From the NCBI GenBank assembly GCA_027604005.1, contig JADGJT010000390.1, positions 1 through 20,381 on the forward strand: a DNA stretch of 20,381 nt, in the 5' to 3' direction. The DNA is from Dinochytrium kinnereticum (taxonomy: Eukaryota; Chytridiomycota; Chytridiomycetes; Chytridiales; Chytridiaceae). The number at the start of each line of letters is the position of its first letter. Position 1 is the first letter of the stretch. Both the position numbers and the translations under genes were made by a program. Under the pieces are notes generated by a model. It searched no databases, was not told where the DNA came from, and was given only the letters and a program-made list of their open reading frames with translations. Of the stretch, positions 8,013 to 17,847 are shown one piece after another.

Positions 8013-10620
8013 ATGTCAACAAAACGCAAAAGTCACTGCAACGGAGATATGCAAGAGGGAAGTGATGGTGACTCCAATATTCTTCTCGCCAAAAGGTCGC
8101 AATCTCTGTCGAATGGTGCTTTTAAGTTTGGTTGAAAACTAATGATTTGGAACGCAGATCAAGACATGGAAAATCAAGAGTGAGCTTTCTTGCCTTCATG
8201 ATGTTAAACAATATAGGAAAAAATGGACCAAGAATCAAAGATTTCAATTGCTTGACTTCAAGAACCCAGTGAGCCGAAAGAGGAAGGGGAGCTTCGATAC
8301 GGGAAGGTCCAGAACTACCGATGGCAAGAGGGCCGAAAAGCGATCCAAACAGGCAGCAGGTCAAGGCCTGAATGAAATTTTAGGTGAAGAAGAAGACTAC
8401 GATGAAGATAAGGATGATGATATTAATGGTGGAAGGCTGCTCAAACTGACTGAAACGCGCGAATTGCCCACTGCGGCCCTTTATTTCCAACAGCATACGA
8501 GCCAAACCACATTCCGATGATTTACGATGGGACAAGACTTAACAAGGCTTTTTTTGCTGATTTACGATGGGACAAGACTTAACAAGGCTTTTTTTGCTAA
8601 GTTTTCTAGTACAGGTCCTTACTCTTGGGCCAGAGTCAGAAGAAGTGGCAACTTTTTATGTTGCTTCGGTTGGTACAGACTGGAATCCTATATTTCAGCA
8701 GAACGTTTTCGTCACTTTACTGCTATTGTGAGGAAGGATACTCCATTGGTATTTCCTATTTTTTGACTGTTTTCAATCTTTTGCTTTTTTATCTGAATGA
8801 CCTGGCAAAGTGTGATTTTTGGTGTATTTGATTATTTTCAAAAAAAGAAAGACGAAAGGAAAACTTTAAACGAAGGAAGAAAAGATGATATGGAAGGATA
8901 TGAAACTTTTTTAAGTGTTAGGCGATAAAGGATGAGAAGGCTAGGCTAGATGAAGTATAGGGTTGGGCAATTCTAGACGGACGTCGGGAGAGGGGGGAAA
9001 CTACTGGATGGGACCACCGGGCCTTTGCAACGGTAGAGGAAGCCATCTCAAAACTGGAACTTTAAAGGTGAGAGCTTTTTATTCGATATCTAACTCCGGA
9101 ATAGAAAAGAGTTCTACCAGAGCAAGCTACTAAAATTATCGGCGAAGATGCGAAGGTTCCACAGCTACCTTATGGGCCTTAATGGAAAAGGCTATGCATG
9201 ACAATACTGTTACATGGCTCGCTATGTGGAAGGCAAATGTCAATGCCAGCATTAAGTATATATTCCTGCCCGCAACCTTATCATTAAAAGGCAAAAGCGA
9301 TCTGAAGAAGTTCGAATAGGCCCGGGAGCTTAATTACTTTTTTTCTTTCGTTTTAACAATTTTTCTCTTTTACTGGGATTTAGACTAAACAACTAACTAC
9401 CAATAGAAGCACGAGAAAAGATCAGTTGCGAGTATACAAAAGAATTGAAAGATAAAGTTATGGGGACCTGTCAAAGAGCTACTTCTATGTACCTCTTCGA
9501 GAAATTGGCTTTGAGGGCTGGAAATAAAAGGGAGATAATGAGGCTGACACAGTTAGCAGCTATTTACTTCGTTATGAACATAAAATCCTCGAATTGCTCA
9601 ACAATGTGATTTCCGACTTTCTTGGGAAGAACTCCATTAGATACTACAAGAAAAAGTTACTCGGATCATACTCCACAGTGGATGAGCTGGGTTTTAAAAC
9701 CCTTCAAATATTCAAAAAAGAGCCGACGAAGGATGGTAATAGTTTGTTTGATCGTCTTAGTGTAGTATTCTGATTTTTTTTTTCTCATCTTCTTCACTCT
9801 CTTATCTCCCAAAAATTTAATTTATAGACCACGATCTTAAATAAGCATCTCAGTACATACATGCCCGGTCTTATGACAAAGGCCTTTCGAACCGTTAACG
9901 CGTCTTTCACCTTACAGTACGAGGCTGAAGAAAGAAAAGGTTTTGGCATAGACTAGGGCTACAATAGGGCGAACCGTCAGGTTGCTATTCTTTGCGATCA
10001 TCAGCAAACTGTTTCTAAGGCTCATTCCAAACAAATGGTTAAAGAACATGACTAGGTATGAACGGAATCTCGTTCTTTCTTACTTTTGTAGCCGCCCGGT
10101 TTGAAGTATGATCGTCTGTGTCTTAAAGAGAAATTTTGGAAACGGGTCCAAAATTGAAGAAATGTAAACCGGTGTTATAAGAAGAAGAGCGTGACTTAGA
10201 TGAAGGGTTTATAGAGAAATACATGTAAATTCAGGAGCAGAAAGAGCATGAGAAGCAGCACAATCAGCTTGAAAGGGAGAATGAAAAGCGTGCTCAGGAC
10301 GGGCTATCTCCTCTCAGGTCTTTCCCGATTTAAAAAAACGGCCTTGCGGTAGGAAAGCTATTGAAGAAGTTGGAGGGTGCTGGATCGAAGATTCAAGCAG
10401 CAAAATTGTAGTGATTGATAAAGTTTCCTTTTATTTTCTTTTCTTTTTTTATCTGTACCATTATTTATAGGATGAAACAAAACGACAGCCTTAGGGACAT
10501 ATAATATTAACTATCCGTGCATATCTGTGGCTTGGTGTATGAAATGTGGTGTCGACGCAAAGGAAATCTTTAACAAGAGCTTGTAAGAAATTTTAAGGGG
10601 GCTTTCGATTGGGAGGTGAT
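8013..10620 (+). pseudogene. TOP1: DNA topoisomerase I (TOP1), decayed
   Basis: Nearly the full length of a nuclear type IB topoisomerase is readable. It starts at MSTKRKSHC with a basic/acidic N-terminal region (an exon pair needing a 27-bp and a 37-bp intron). Core blocks follow: [117 protein letters not shown] and TYNINYPCISVAW. The frame is broken repeatedly: frameshifts near 8425, 8715, 8990, 9190 and 9535; stops TAG 8958, TAA 9180, TAG 9317, TAG 9954 and TAG 10053; and a lost donor near 9330. The active-site motif SKINYLDPR has become YNINYPC: the tyrosine codon (10512) remains but the LD is gone and R is C. Introns in the 3' half are longer (about 66 bp at 9762-9827). Surviving lysine, arginine and histidine core residues show it was once functional. 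A separate working TOP1 elsewhere is expected. Confidence 0.9.
8518..8597 (+). repeat. 40-bp perfect tandem duplication inside TOP1
   Basis: Two head-to-tail copies of a 40-bp unit beginning TGATTTACGATGGG (8518-8557 and 8558-8597). The unit covers the end of the exon encoding IPMIYDGTRLN and the start of the following intron. 40 is not a multiple of 3. Perfect identity suggests a recent event. Confidence 0.9.
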
Positions 10621-11018
10621 TACACATATTCCAGTTTGCTGTTATAGTCCACAGGAATGGAAATTTTAGAGGAAATGAACACACATTTTTCTGATACCAG
10701 ACCAGTGTATTTATATGGACATGAGTTGGGATTAAAAAATTAAGTCATACTTAAGCTGGAAGGAGGACCTTAAAAAGTCTCCGCTCATAGGCTTGTTCGT
10801 ATGAAATACAAAGCTAACGCAAGCCTGCGAGACCCTTTTTATGCATAAATCAATACCGAGTTCAAAGTAGTTCAGTATGGTGTCTTTGGGACGCTCCCTT
10901 TCTAAGATCCTTGAGTGTTTCCTGGAAACATGCATCAGGCGTGCCGAGGCCAGACATAACATTCTTTACAGAACTCCCTAGAGCGAGGTCGCGTGAACGC
11001 ATTTCGCCTTGTCCTTCA
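10621..11018. other. Unassigned spacer before the copia remnant
   Basis: No recognisable protein. A minus frame is open at 10732-10962 (for example HTNKPMSGDFLRSSFQLKY), but it matches no family I know and has no splice context. It may be an older retroelement piece. Confidence 0.35.
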
Positions 11019-11945
11019 CTTGCCGCGATACATAAAACATCTTGACGCTATTGGAGTACTTTAATCTTTCAATGAAAGTGGTAAGACATGTTTGAACCGT
11101 CAGTGCCAGACTTGATAGGAACTTCAAATTATCTGAAATCTCTTGTGGCCGGTCGAATATAAAGGAAATGCTCATAAGCAGTTAGACCTGATGAGATGTA
11201 AACTTAAATTTTAAGTATGGGCCGTTCTCGTCACTACCCTAAACCTTAAGGATGTCAAACTGAAGTAGAACGTACAGGAAAGGATCGCCCAAAAATACTC
11301 TGTGGATCAGGAGAATAGTCGGAACAGGTTTACTTGAGTGGGCTTTATATAAGATGGTAGATTTATCAAAAAGTATCTATAATACTTTATATCGACGATG
11401 GTATTCTCCACATGCCAAAATATTCACGGTGATAGCCAGAAATCTCTTGTCGAACATATTCAATGGGCCTATCTTCTTATTTTCTTTCAGCAGTGTTTAA
11501 TACGAACATTTTTTTTATCAACACGATCTGGTCCTGAGATAGAAAAAGATCTTGTCTATTATTTTTTGTTTTATTGCTGCCGCTATATCCACTGCTCATG
11601 ATCCTACCCACCGTGAAAAAGTTAAACATCAGGATACTAAATACTTTATGGTGCGGGAGCAAATCTCGGCTGGGGTCATTGATGCTCATGTACCAACAAC
11701 CAATATAGTTGCTGATATCTTTACAAAAACTCTCGCCAAAACTTGTTTGTAAAGTGTGTAGAGCTTCTTGGTTTATACCCTCATGCTCGTCGGCGCTGAG
11801 GGGGAATGATGGTTGTTATCTTTCGTCGTGTCAGCCTGTACTCTCAGTGGTGTGGCGCAGCGTGATTGTCTTTAGAATGCTTTTATTTTATCCTGTATAA
11901 GTGGATTAATTTCATTTCACTTTACAGGTATGAACATGAGTATAT
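11019..11945 (+). mobile_element. Ty1/copia-like remnant, 3' part with LTR start
   Basis: Degenerate end of reverse transcriptase (11019-11270, including the KHLDAIGVL peptide and an in-frame stop), then RNase H. The RNase H 3' part is open at 11552-11752 and reads KHQDTKYFMVREQISAG and VPTTNIVADIFTKTLAKT, the standard copia ending (REQI...ADIFTKPL). A polypurine tract (TGAGGGGGAATGA, about 11797-11809) precedes a sequence starting TGGTTGTTAT at 11810. The same sequence recurs at the other element, which marks it as the 3' LTR start. Integrase and gag are absent. Two stretches (11019-11275, 11435-11555) are clearly related to the inverted copy at 13985-14395. Confidence 0.8.
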
Positions 11946-12017
11946 TATGATAAAGGGATTATTTCATTCCACGTTACAATTAGAATTAGGAAATTTTTTT
12001 TTGTGTTTTAATCTTCA

Positions 12018-13206
12018 ATGGATGACCTCCACTGGATTGATTTCATATCTGGGACATTTGGCGGATTGGCCGGTGTTTTTGTTGGTCACCCCCTGGTTAG
12101 TTTCTTAAGCATTATCGGTTTATTATTGGATAGCTCACTTTCATTAATCTGAAGGACACTATCAAGTACAAAAATGAAACTCAGCTTAGCTAATTTCTAG
12201 AGTGCGTCTACAAGCCCAACCTACTTCTACAAAAACTCTGTATAATGGAACTTTCCAAACAATGGCACAAATTGTGAGAGATGAAAAGGTCTTGGAAGAC
12301 TCCTGCATGGCTGGCTAATTTGTTTAGATACGCGGATTGTACAAAGGTGGTCCGTTTGATTTTAGATCCTGACTATTTTTCAAGGAATGACATCTCCCTT
12401 AATTGGAGTAGCCGTAATTAATAGGTTTATTTTCTTCAATTCACAATTTAACATTTGAAGCCTGCTTTTCGGGGTGTATGGATGGTTTTTGAAGCAGTTT
12501 GCTGGTTTTTCTAACCATCAAACGAAATTCCATCCAATTTTTCTGGCGGGATGTGCATCAGGATTTGTGAATGCCTTTTTCAGCTGCCCAATAGAACTAG
12601 GTACGCCAAACCTAAATACATGAATTTTGACTTTGCTTAGTGAAAATAAGATTACAAAATCAGAGGCATGGAACACTTTACTTAGGACCCGTAGATTGCT
12701 GTCTAAAGCTATTTCGGGTTGGGGGGATTCGTTCGTTTTACTGCGGCTTAAGTGCTACGATCATGAGAGAAACGCCTTCGTATGGAGCATACTTCGCATC
12801 CTATGAGCTTTTTTCTGATTATTTTGCAAACGCTGAGCAACCATCAATTTATCCGTCAGTAGGATTGCTACTTGCTGGGGGTTTGGCAGGAGTGGTATGG
12901 AAATAATTTAATCGTAAATTAATTTAACAAGGTCGGTTGGGTATCGACCTATCCATTGGATGTCCTGAAAACTCGGATTCAGTCAAGTAAGTTTTTCATT
13001 TATTAAGAAATTTATTTATCAATTTGTGGCAAGATGTCTCTGGCGCCAGTAAAGGTTTATTAAAAACCTGTGCTATGACCTATAAGACTGAAGGTACAAA
13101 AACTTTTTTCAGGGGAATAGGAGCGACTATAATTCGGGCTTTTCCCACAAACGCCGCAACATTTTACGCAGTTTCTTATGTCAAAACAACATTTAACAAT
13201 CCATAA
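12018..13206 (+). CDS. Mitochondrial carrier family protein (SLC25)
   Basis: Six-helix inner-membrane transporter. Exons: 12018-12095, 12155-12165 (11 nt), 12201-12288, 12328-12346, 12385-12424, 12461-12600, 12641-12894, 12932-12986, 13034-13206; 285 residues, phases consistent, introns 35-59 bp. Three tandem repeats each carry the Px(D/E)xx(K/R) signature: PLDTIK (split across the 11-nt exon), PIELVK and PLDVLK. Other carrier blocks are GTFGGLAGVFVGHP, GLYKGMTSPLIGVAVIN, RSFYCGLSATIMRETPSYG and FFRGIGATIIRAFPTNAAT. The RETPSYG and RAFPTNAATF elements fit the carnitine/basic amino acid branch, but substrate cannot be fixed by eye. The gene is intact although it sits between two dead copia elements. 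The start ATG opens directly into helix 1, with no presequence, as is usual for the family. Confidence 0.93.
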
Positions 13207-13984
13207 AAATAAATGACTAGCCGAACTTCCAGCGTTCCTACAACAGAGCAACGACATCTTCGCTTAGTTTCGTGTTTCCGAAACGAATGTATCTTGCCAT
13301 TTGTAAATAAAGCAATCCATTGCCATCCGAAAGAATAATTAAATGGACGTGGTTATCAGAGTAATTTTCAATCTACCAGCGAGACCCCCTACGGACGTTT
13401 GATCTTATGAGATTGCCTGACGTGCCATCTTCAATGATATTGGTCTTCGGCCCTCCGATTAGGGGGAACAGGAAAACCCGTGGTAGCCTTCATCATAGAA
13501 CATTTGAATCAAAGTAAATATACTCTCGGCTGCGGAACTCTTCTTTTACAGTATGCGTCCCGAGGCCGACCACATCATTAGAGTTTTCCACCAAAAGTTC
13601 GCAAAGCGCTGATTGCGTCCTCAAAAAGTCAATTCAGAGACAAAACACATGTAGCCTTGATTTTCATAGACAAAGCCGAGTCTTAAAAAACTGGCCCCGG
13701 ATTGTTCCGAAGACCACCTATCTAAGCATGCTTGTCATACGACATTGTATGCCACAAGTAAGGGTGTCCCGTCCCTCGTTTGGTTATTTTTGGACACCAT
13801 TCTTCGGACTTCATGTCCTTTTCCGGCATGGCATATAATAGAAGTAAAAATAGAGAGTAGTACTGCTGGTGCATGGTTATGCGCAAGCATTTATAACGAA
13901 ATAAAAGTCATTGAGACTATTAAACAAGCCAATGATAGCACATGTTGAGATGCAGAAAATTCCTACTTTATTGTCCACGACATC
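13207..13984 (-). other. Unidentified stretch with minus-strand coding-like segments
   Basis: Several minus-strand segments look protein-like but do not join into a model I trust. About 13835-13730 reads MPEKDMKSEEWC then GTGHPYLWHTMSYDKH. About 13700-13622 reads FLRLGFVYENQGYMCF. About 13620-13500 reads ELLVENSNDVVGLGTHTV then REYIYFDSN. About 13380-13261 reads NHVHLIILSDGNGLLYLQMARY. Frames shift between them and stops intervene. It could be a small-exon gene converging on the carrier, or its decayed remains. No family assigned. Confidence 0.3.
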
Positions 13985-15335
13985 AGAACTGTTTTACTCT
14001 CTTAAGATCTTTTTCCATCGTAGGAGCAGGTCGTGTTATTGATAAATAAAAATGCATATTAAACACTGCTGAAAGAAAAATAAGAAGATAAGCCCATTGA
14101 ATATGTTCGACAAAAGAGATTTCTGGATTTTTGGGCCTTCCTTTCCTTTAGGTTCTACTTAAGTTTGACATCCTTAATGTTTAGGGGAGTTACGAGAACG
14201 GCTCATACTTAAAATGTAAGTTTACATCCCATCAACTCTAACTGCTTAAGGGCATTTCCTTTATTTTCGACCTGATTTCAGATAATTTGATTTCCTATCA
14301 AGTTTGGCACTGACGTGTTCAAACACGTCTTACCACTTTCATTGAAAGATTAAAGTACTCCAATAGCGTCAAGATGTTTTATATATTGCGGCGACCACTT
14401 CAAAAATCCTTTACCTAGGTTTGTTTGTAGGATTTTGGTGGTCGAAATTGGTTCCCAAATGCGATCTCATCATGAATATGGAGAATTGTCGCTTGTTTGG
14501 CATACCCAGTGTGTTTGGTGAGTGGGGTTTTCATAACAGTGACCGGAGGCGATGTGGCCGGAGAAGGATTTCCAGTATCCAGTGGAGGAGGCAGATTGGT
14601 AGATAGATTGGTAGATGCTGGAGGTGGAGAAGGCTCTGCCAGAGATTTCCCTAATTGGTCCAACTATGTTCCCCCCACACACGGTCCCCCGATGAGTTCC
14701 CCCGACGACTGGTTCTTTAAGCCTGGAGTTGAGGGCTCCAATGTTGGGGGCATTGTTGCATCGATGGGTTTTTCATCATCACCAGACCAAGAATCCCATT
14801 CAGGTGGACGTGGTAACTTATCCCGCTCAAAAACATCCTCACAAAAAACCACATTGCGAGTTTTAATAACTTTAAATATACTCGATATTTCTCAGCAGCA
14901 CCATCAACATCAGCATATCCAATGAATCTACCAACAATTCAGTTATGACTCGAGCAATAGCAATACATCCCCATGTCTGAAATGAGCGATGTTTGGTATG
15001 TATCCATGAAATAACTCAAATGGAGTTTTCTTGAGATGACGAGTATGGGAATTAACAGACGGTTCCATACATAGACCTCTGTAACCGCAATTTCAGCCCA
15101 AATGTTGAGTTCAACCTGAGTTCGTTGCAACTACCGTACGAATCAATTCCCAAATAGTTTGATGCAACCTTTCAACATGCCGACTACATCCATTTTGCGA
15201 TGTCAATAAGTGCTCGAGGTACATCAGATTTTTTTTTACGGAGTAATCAATACACTCATCCTCATACCTGTATAGTACAATCACGCTGCGCCACACCACA
15301 GAAAGTAAAGCTGACATGACCAATTATAACAACCA
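13985..15335 (-). mobile_element. Ty1/copia-like remnant, inverted relative to the left copy
   Basis: Reading the minus strand: an LTR start TGGTTGTTAT at 15335, then an integrase core that begins abruptly, with SQNGCSRHVERLHQTIWELI, LNIWAEIAVTEVYVWNRLL, TPFELFHGYIPNIAHF and, after a linker, CEDVFERDKLPRPPEWDSW. The linker and proline-rich segment (about 14850-14415) lead into the degenerate RT end and RNase H region (14395-13985) shared with the left copy. Gag, protease and most of integrase and RT are missing. Frames shift and stops occur, so it is dead. The LTR piece (15335-15245) matches 11810-11945 apart from an internal gap of about 45 bp. Confidence 0.8.
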
Positions 15336-16005
15336 CTGAAAGCAAAGAGTTGACAATTTTGGTTTACAGAGGGTTTTCGGAAACCTCAAATATGGAATTT
15401 CAAGCTGAAAATAATTGAAACTTCACAATTCAAATGTTGTTTTACAAATCTTAAATCATATGAGGCTGGCGTGAAGGTTGTCATAGTAGAAAGTGAGGGC
15501 GATATAGGGAGATGCAGGAGCCGTTGGTATTGTGCGGCACTCCCCATCACACATGTGGGTTGAAAACTATCTACTGGCAAAGTCAATGGCCACAGATCAA
15601 CGGTCATGCTGATCAGAATGATGTGCAGAGCCTGTTTCAAGAGAAAACTTTTGTCTAGGGGGTTTGCCCAAGGGGTCTCCCCTTCCAATGGCTGATACCT
15701 AAGGGTACTTGCTTGCTGTATGCTCGATGGAAGGGGTCAAATCGGTGGGGATGGGGTCTAGATAGGCGATGGACAGCAAACATAAAGGCATCACCCAGAC
15801 TTCCAGCATCTCTAAATCAGCACACTTGATAATCTCTTAGCAACCTAAACCGGAAAAGGCCGCTGAGAATCACCTGACGTGCATCATGTGAACTCAATGG
15901 CTAACGTACAAAGGCGATGGATGGTAACATGAAAGCCGTTCTTCTCTTGGTGACTGCTTAAACTGAAATAATCATGTTCTTTATTTGAAATTAATCAAAA
16001 ACAAG
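15336..16005. other. Intergenic stretch, nothing recognised
   Basis: No convincing coding frame. A minus frame at 15386-15688 is open for 100 codons but reads as low-information sequence. Two loosely similar segments (about 15762-15790 and 15912-15940, both starting GGCGATGGA) may be an old short duplication. Confidence 0.4.
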
Positions 16006-16598
16006 TTAAAGTGATAAATCCTTCAGCTGGAGCTTGTCCAATGTGTTACGCCGCCGAGCATTTATGAACCACTGTAGAAGTATCAGTGGACTTAAGTCCA
16101 TGGACCACTTACATTATTCACTTGCGTTAAAGTTAAACCAGTGATTTTGCAAAGCTCCTCTTTGAAAGTTTCATTCGGATAAGGAAAGTCTTGATTATCT
16201 GCAAGCCATTTCAATAAGTGGGCTCGCACTTCTGGGGGATGTTTCCGTCGCAAAGATGAAGAAGACACCCCTCCATCATCCCAGTTCCTTGCCGGATCTA
16301 GGTCTCCTTCAGGGTATGCCGAATGTACCATCAGGGTAGATTCGTAGTCGAAAAACTTAGTCGCAGTAAAAATGGTGCTGTCGCATTCCGAGCGGTTGAG
16401 GCAAGCTTGAAGTATGAACTGGGCCAAAGAAGCTAGTCCCCTATCTTTGGAACCATCCACACCTCCGGAAATATCCTCTACGGGAGCATCATTAAGCAAA
16501 TTCCTGAGACGGCGTAAGACTGCTCGAACGTTGACGGTGTCGTCTGATAGGACATCACGCAAAAGTATAACCAGGGAATCGAATTCGGGGGACGCCAT
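16006..16598 (-). CDS. TALE-class homeodomain transcription factor
   Basis: DNA-binding protein of 183 residues from two exons (16598-16113, 16071-16006) around a 41-bp intron. The homeodomain lies at about residues 119-178. The three-residue TALE loop is visible (NQDFPYPNETF), followed by EELCKITGLTLTQVNN and, across the intron, WFINARRR. The recognition helix W-F-N-R residues are intact. The N-terminal region (residues 1-115) is predicted helical (FDSLVILLRDVLSDD, VRAVLRRLRNLLND) with no family I recognise. The C-terminus ends 13 residues after the homeodomain. A short TALE protein with a helical N-terminal domain resembles HD1-type mating factors of fungi, but TALE genes also have other roles. 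The start is the only ATG that opens this frame. Confidence 0.9.
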
Positions 16599-17390
16599 TG
16601 AGGAAGACTTGATTTCTCGAACGAAATTAAATCTCGGTTTATATCATGTTCTGTTCATGATAGGCGTAAACTGAAGGAACCCCAAAATCCTGAAATCGTA
16701 ATACTAAGTTGATATGACATCCATCAGTAATGACGCATGTTCTCAAACACAGAAAATCAAAATATCTCAGTTTCCATAAAAAGTTGACGAAATTACATCT
16801 GGAAACTTAGGCCAGGCTCTAGGGTCAAGAAGGAGCAAACAAAAAGAATGGTAATGGCAAGGTTTGCTGTGGCGGAGATGCTTTATTACTATCTATGCAG
16901 TTATTCACGGGATCCGGGCACCCGAATTTGCTGACACAACAGCGGCCACGAGGCTCTGGCTCAGGCTCAGGATTCCTGGCGGCAAGGTTGATACTTGCAG
17001 TTGAGAGCAGAGAGGAGAGGTTAGCTTGTGAAAAAAACAGAAACAAAAAACCAAACAAAAAATATGGTTGCTTTGGGGGTTTCTGGAGCGACCGTTACGG
17101 CGGGGGCTGCATGAGTGGCTGCAACAACCAGAAAAAGGACTGCACACGGCTTGAATCCAGTCTCATTCTTGCGAGTTTAAAAGATGTAGAGTATGTTGCG
17201 TTGATGTGGATGTGCGCAGGCATAAGATTCGAGCAATCTGCTTCTTTAAAGCTGCTGAGCCGCAGCTGGGCCTTTGGTATGGTGAGTCTCTTAAGGTTGT
17301 ATTTTGCCTTATTTGTCAATACCAACGACGAGATGCCTGACAATCATATCGCTTCCACTTACACTGACGACTTGCAAGTTGTAAGCTGAT
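16599..17390. other. Intergenic stretch upstream of the homeodomain gene
   Basis: No recognisable protein. A plus frame (16895-17389) and a minus frame (16905-17147) are both open and low-complexity (serine/glycine and C-rich runs from a GGCTCTGGCTCAGGCTCAGG tract near 16950). Neither shows a family motif. Confidence 0.4.
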
Positions 17391-17701
17391 ACTCGTTGGC
17401 ACGCGTCAACGCTTCACCAGTGGTTCGACGCTTTTCCGCTCGTCTCATTATTTCCTGGAACTGCGGGAACTGGGCACCCCATATTTGCTCGGTTACAATC
17501 CGATTTAGTGAAAAGGATGCTGTCGTCTTTCCTTTGGACACCTTTCACAAGCGCTTAGCTTTAAACGTCAACCTTCGTTTGTCACGCACGCTGCCCACAC
17601 TGGTATTCCCGGCCTCTTTCTCTGATGAAGTTGACGAGAGGCAGATCTATGACAATCAATATATGGGTATGGATATTAAACATGTGATCCCGTATACTTA
17701 G
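17359..17701. other. Two overlapping open frames, identity unknown
   Basis: The plus strand is open from 17396 to 17701 (101 codons, including SEKDAVVFPLDTFHKRL and FSDEVDERQIYDNQYMG). The minus strand is open at 17541-17359 (including WGAQFPQFQEIMRRAEKRR and TTGEALTRANEY), with a possible continuation upstream through a stop near 17543. Both have plausible composition and only one can be the real strand. No family recognised. Confidence 0.25.
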
Positions 17702-17847
17702 TCCATTTCAGCTCTTCCCTAAAGTTAGTATCGAATCCAGACTTACTCTGTCGGTCGGGGATAGTCCACCCCAGGTCGTCTTCCCCCAAATAAAAACAAC
17801 ACCATCGACAGTCAGTGTATTTAGGTAGCGGAAAAAGTTCGTAGTAC

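Noticed and set aside
8958..10055. Possible reassigned TAG/TAA codons, given several in-frame stops in TOP1
   Set aside because: The neighbouring genes have no internal stops and end normally with TAA, TAG or TGA. TOP1 also has frameshifts and a damaged active site, so decay explains it better.
11709..12108. Plus-strand open frames overlapping the copia LTR and the first carrier exon
   Set aside because: They cross the stop of the RNase H frame, the LTR start and the carrier exon in other frames, and carry no motif.
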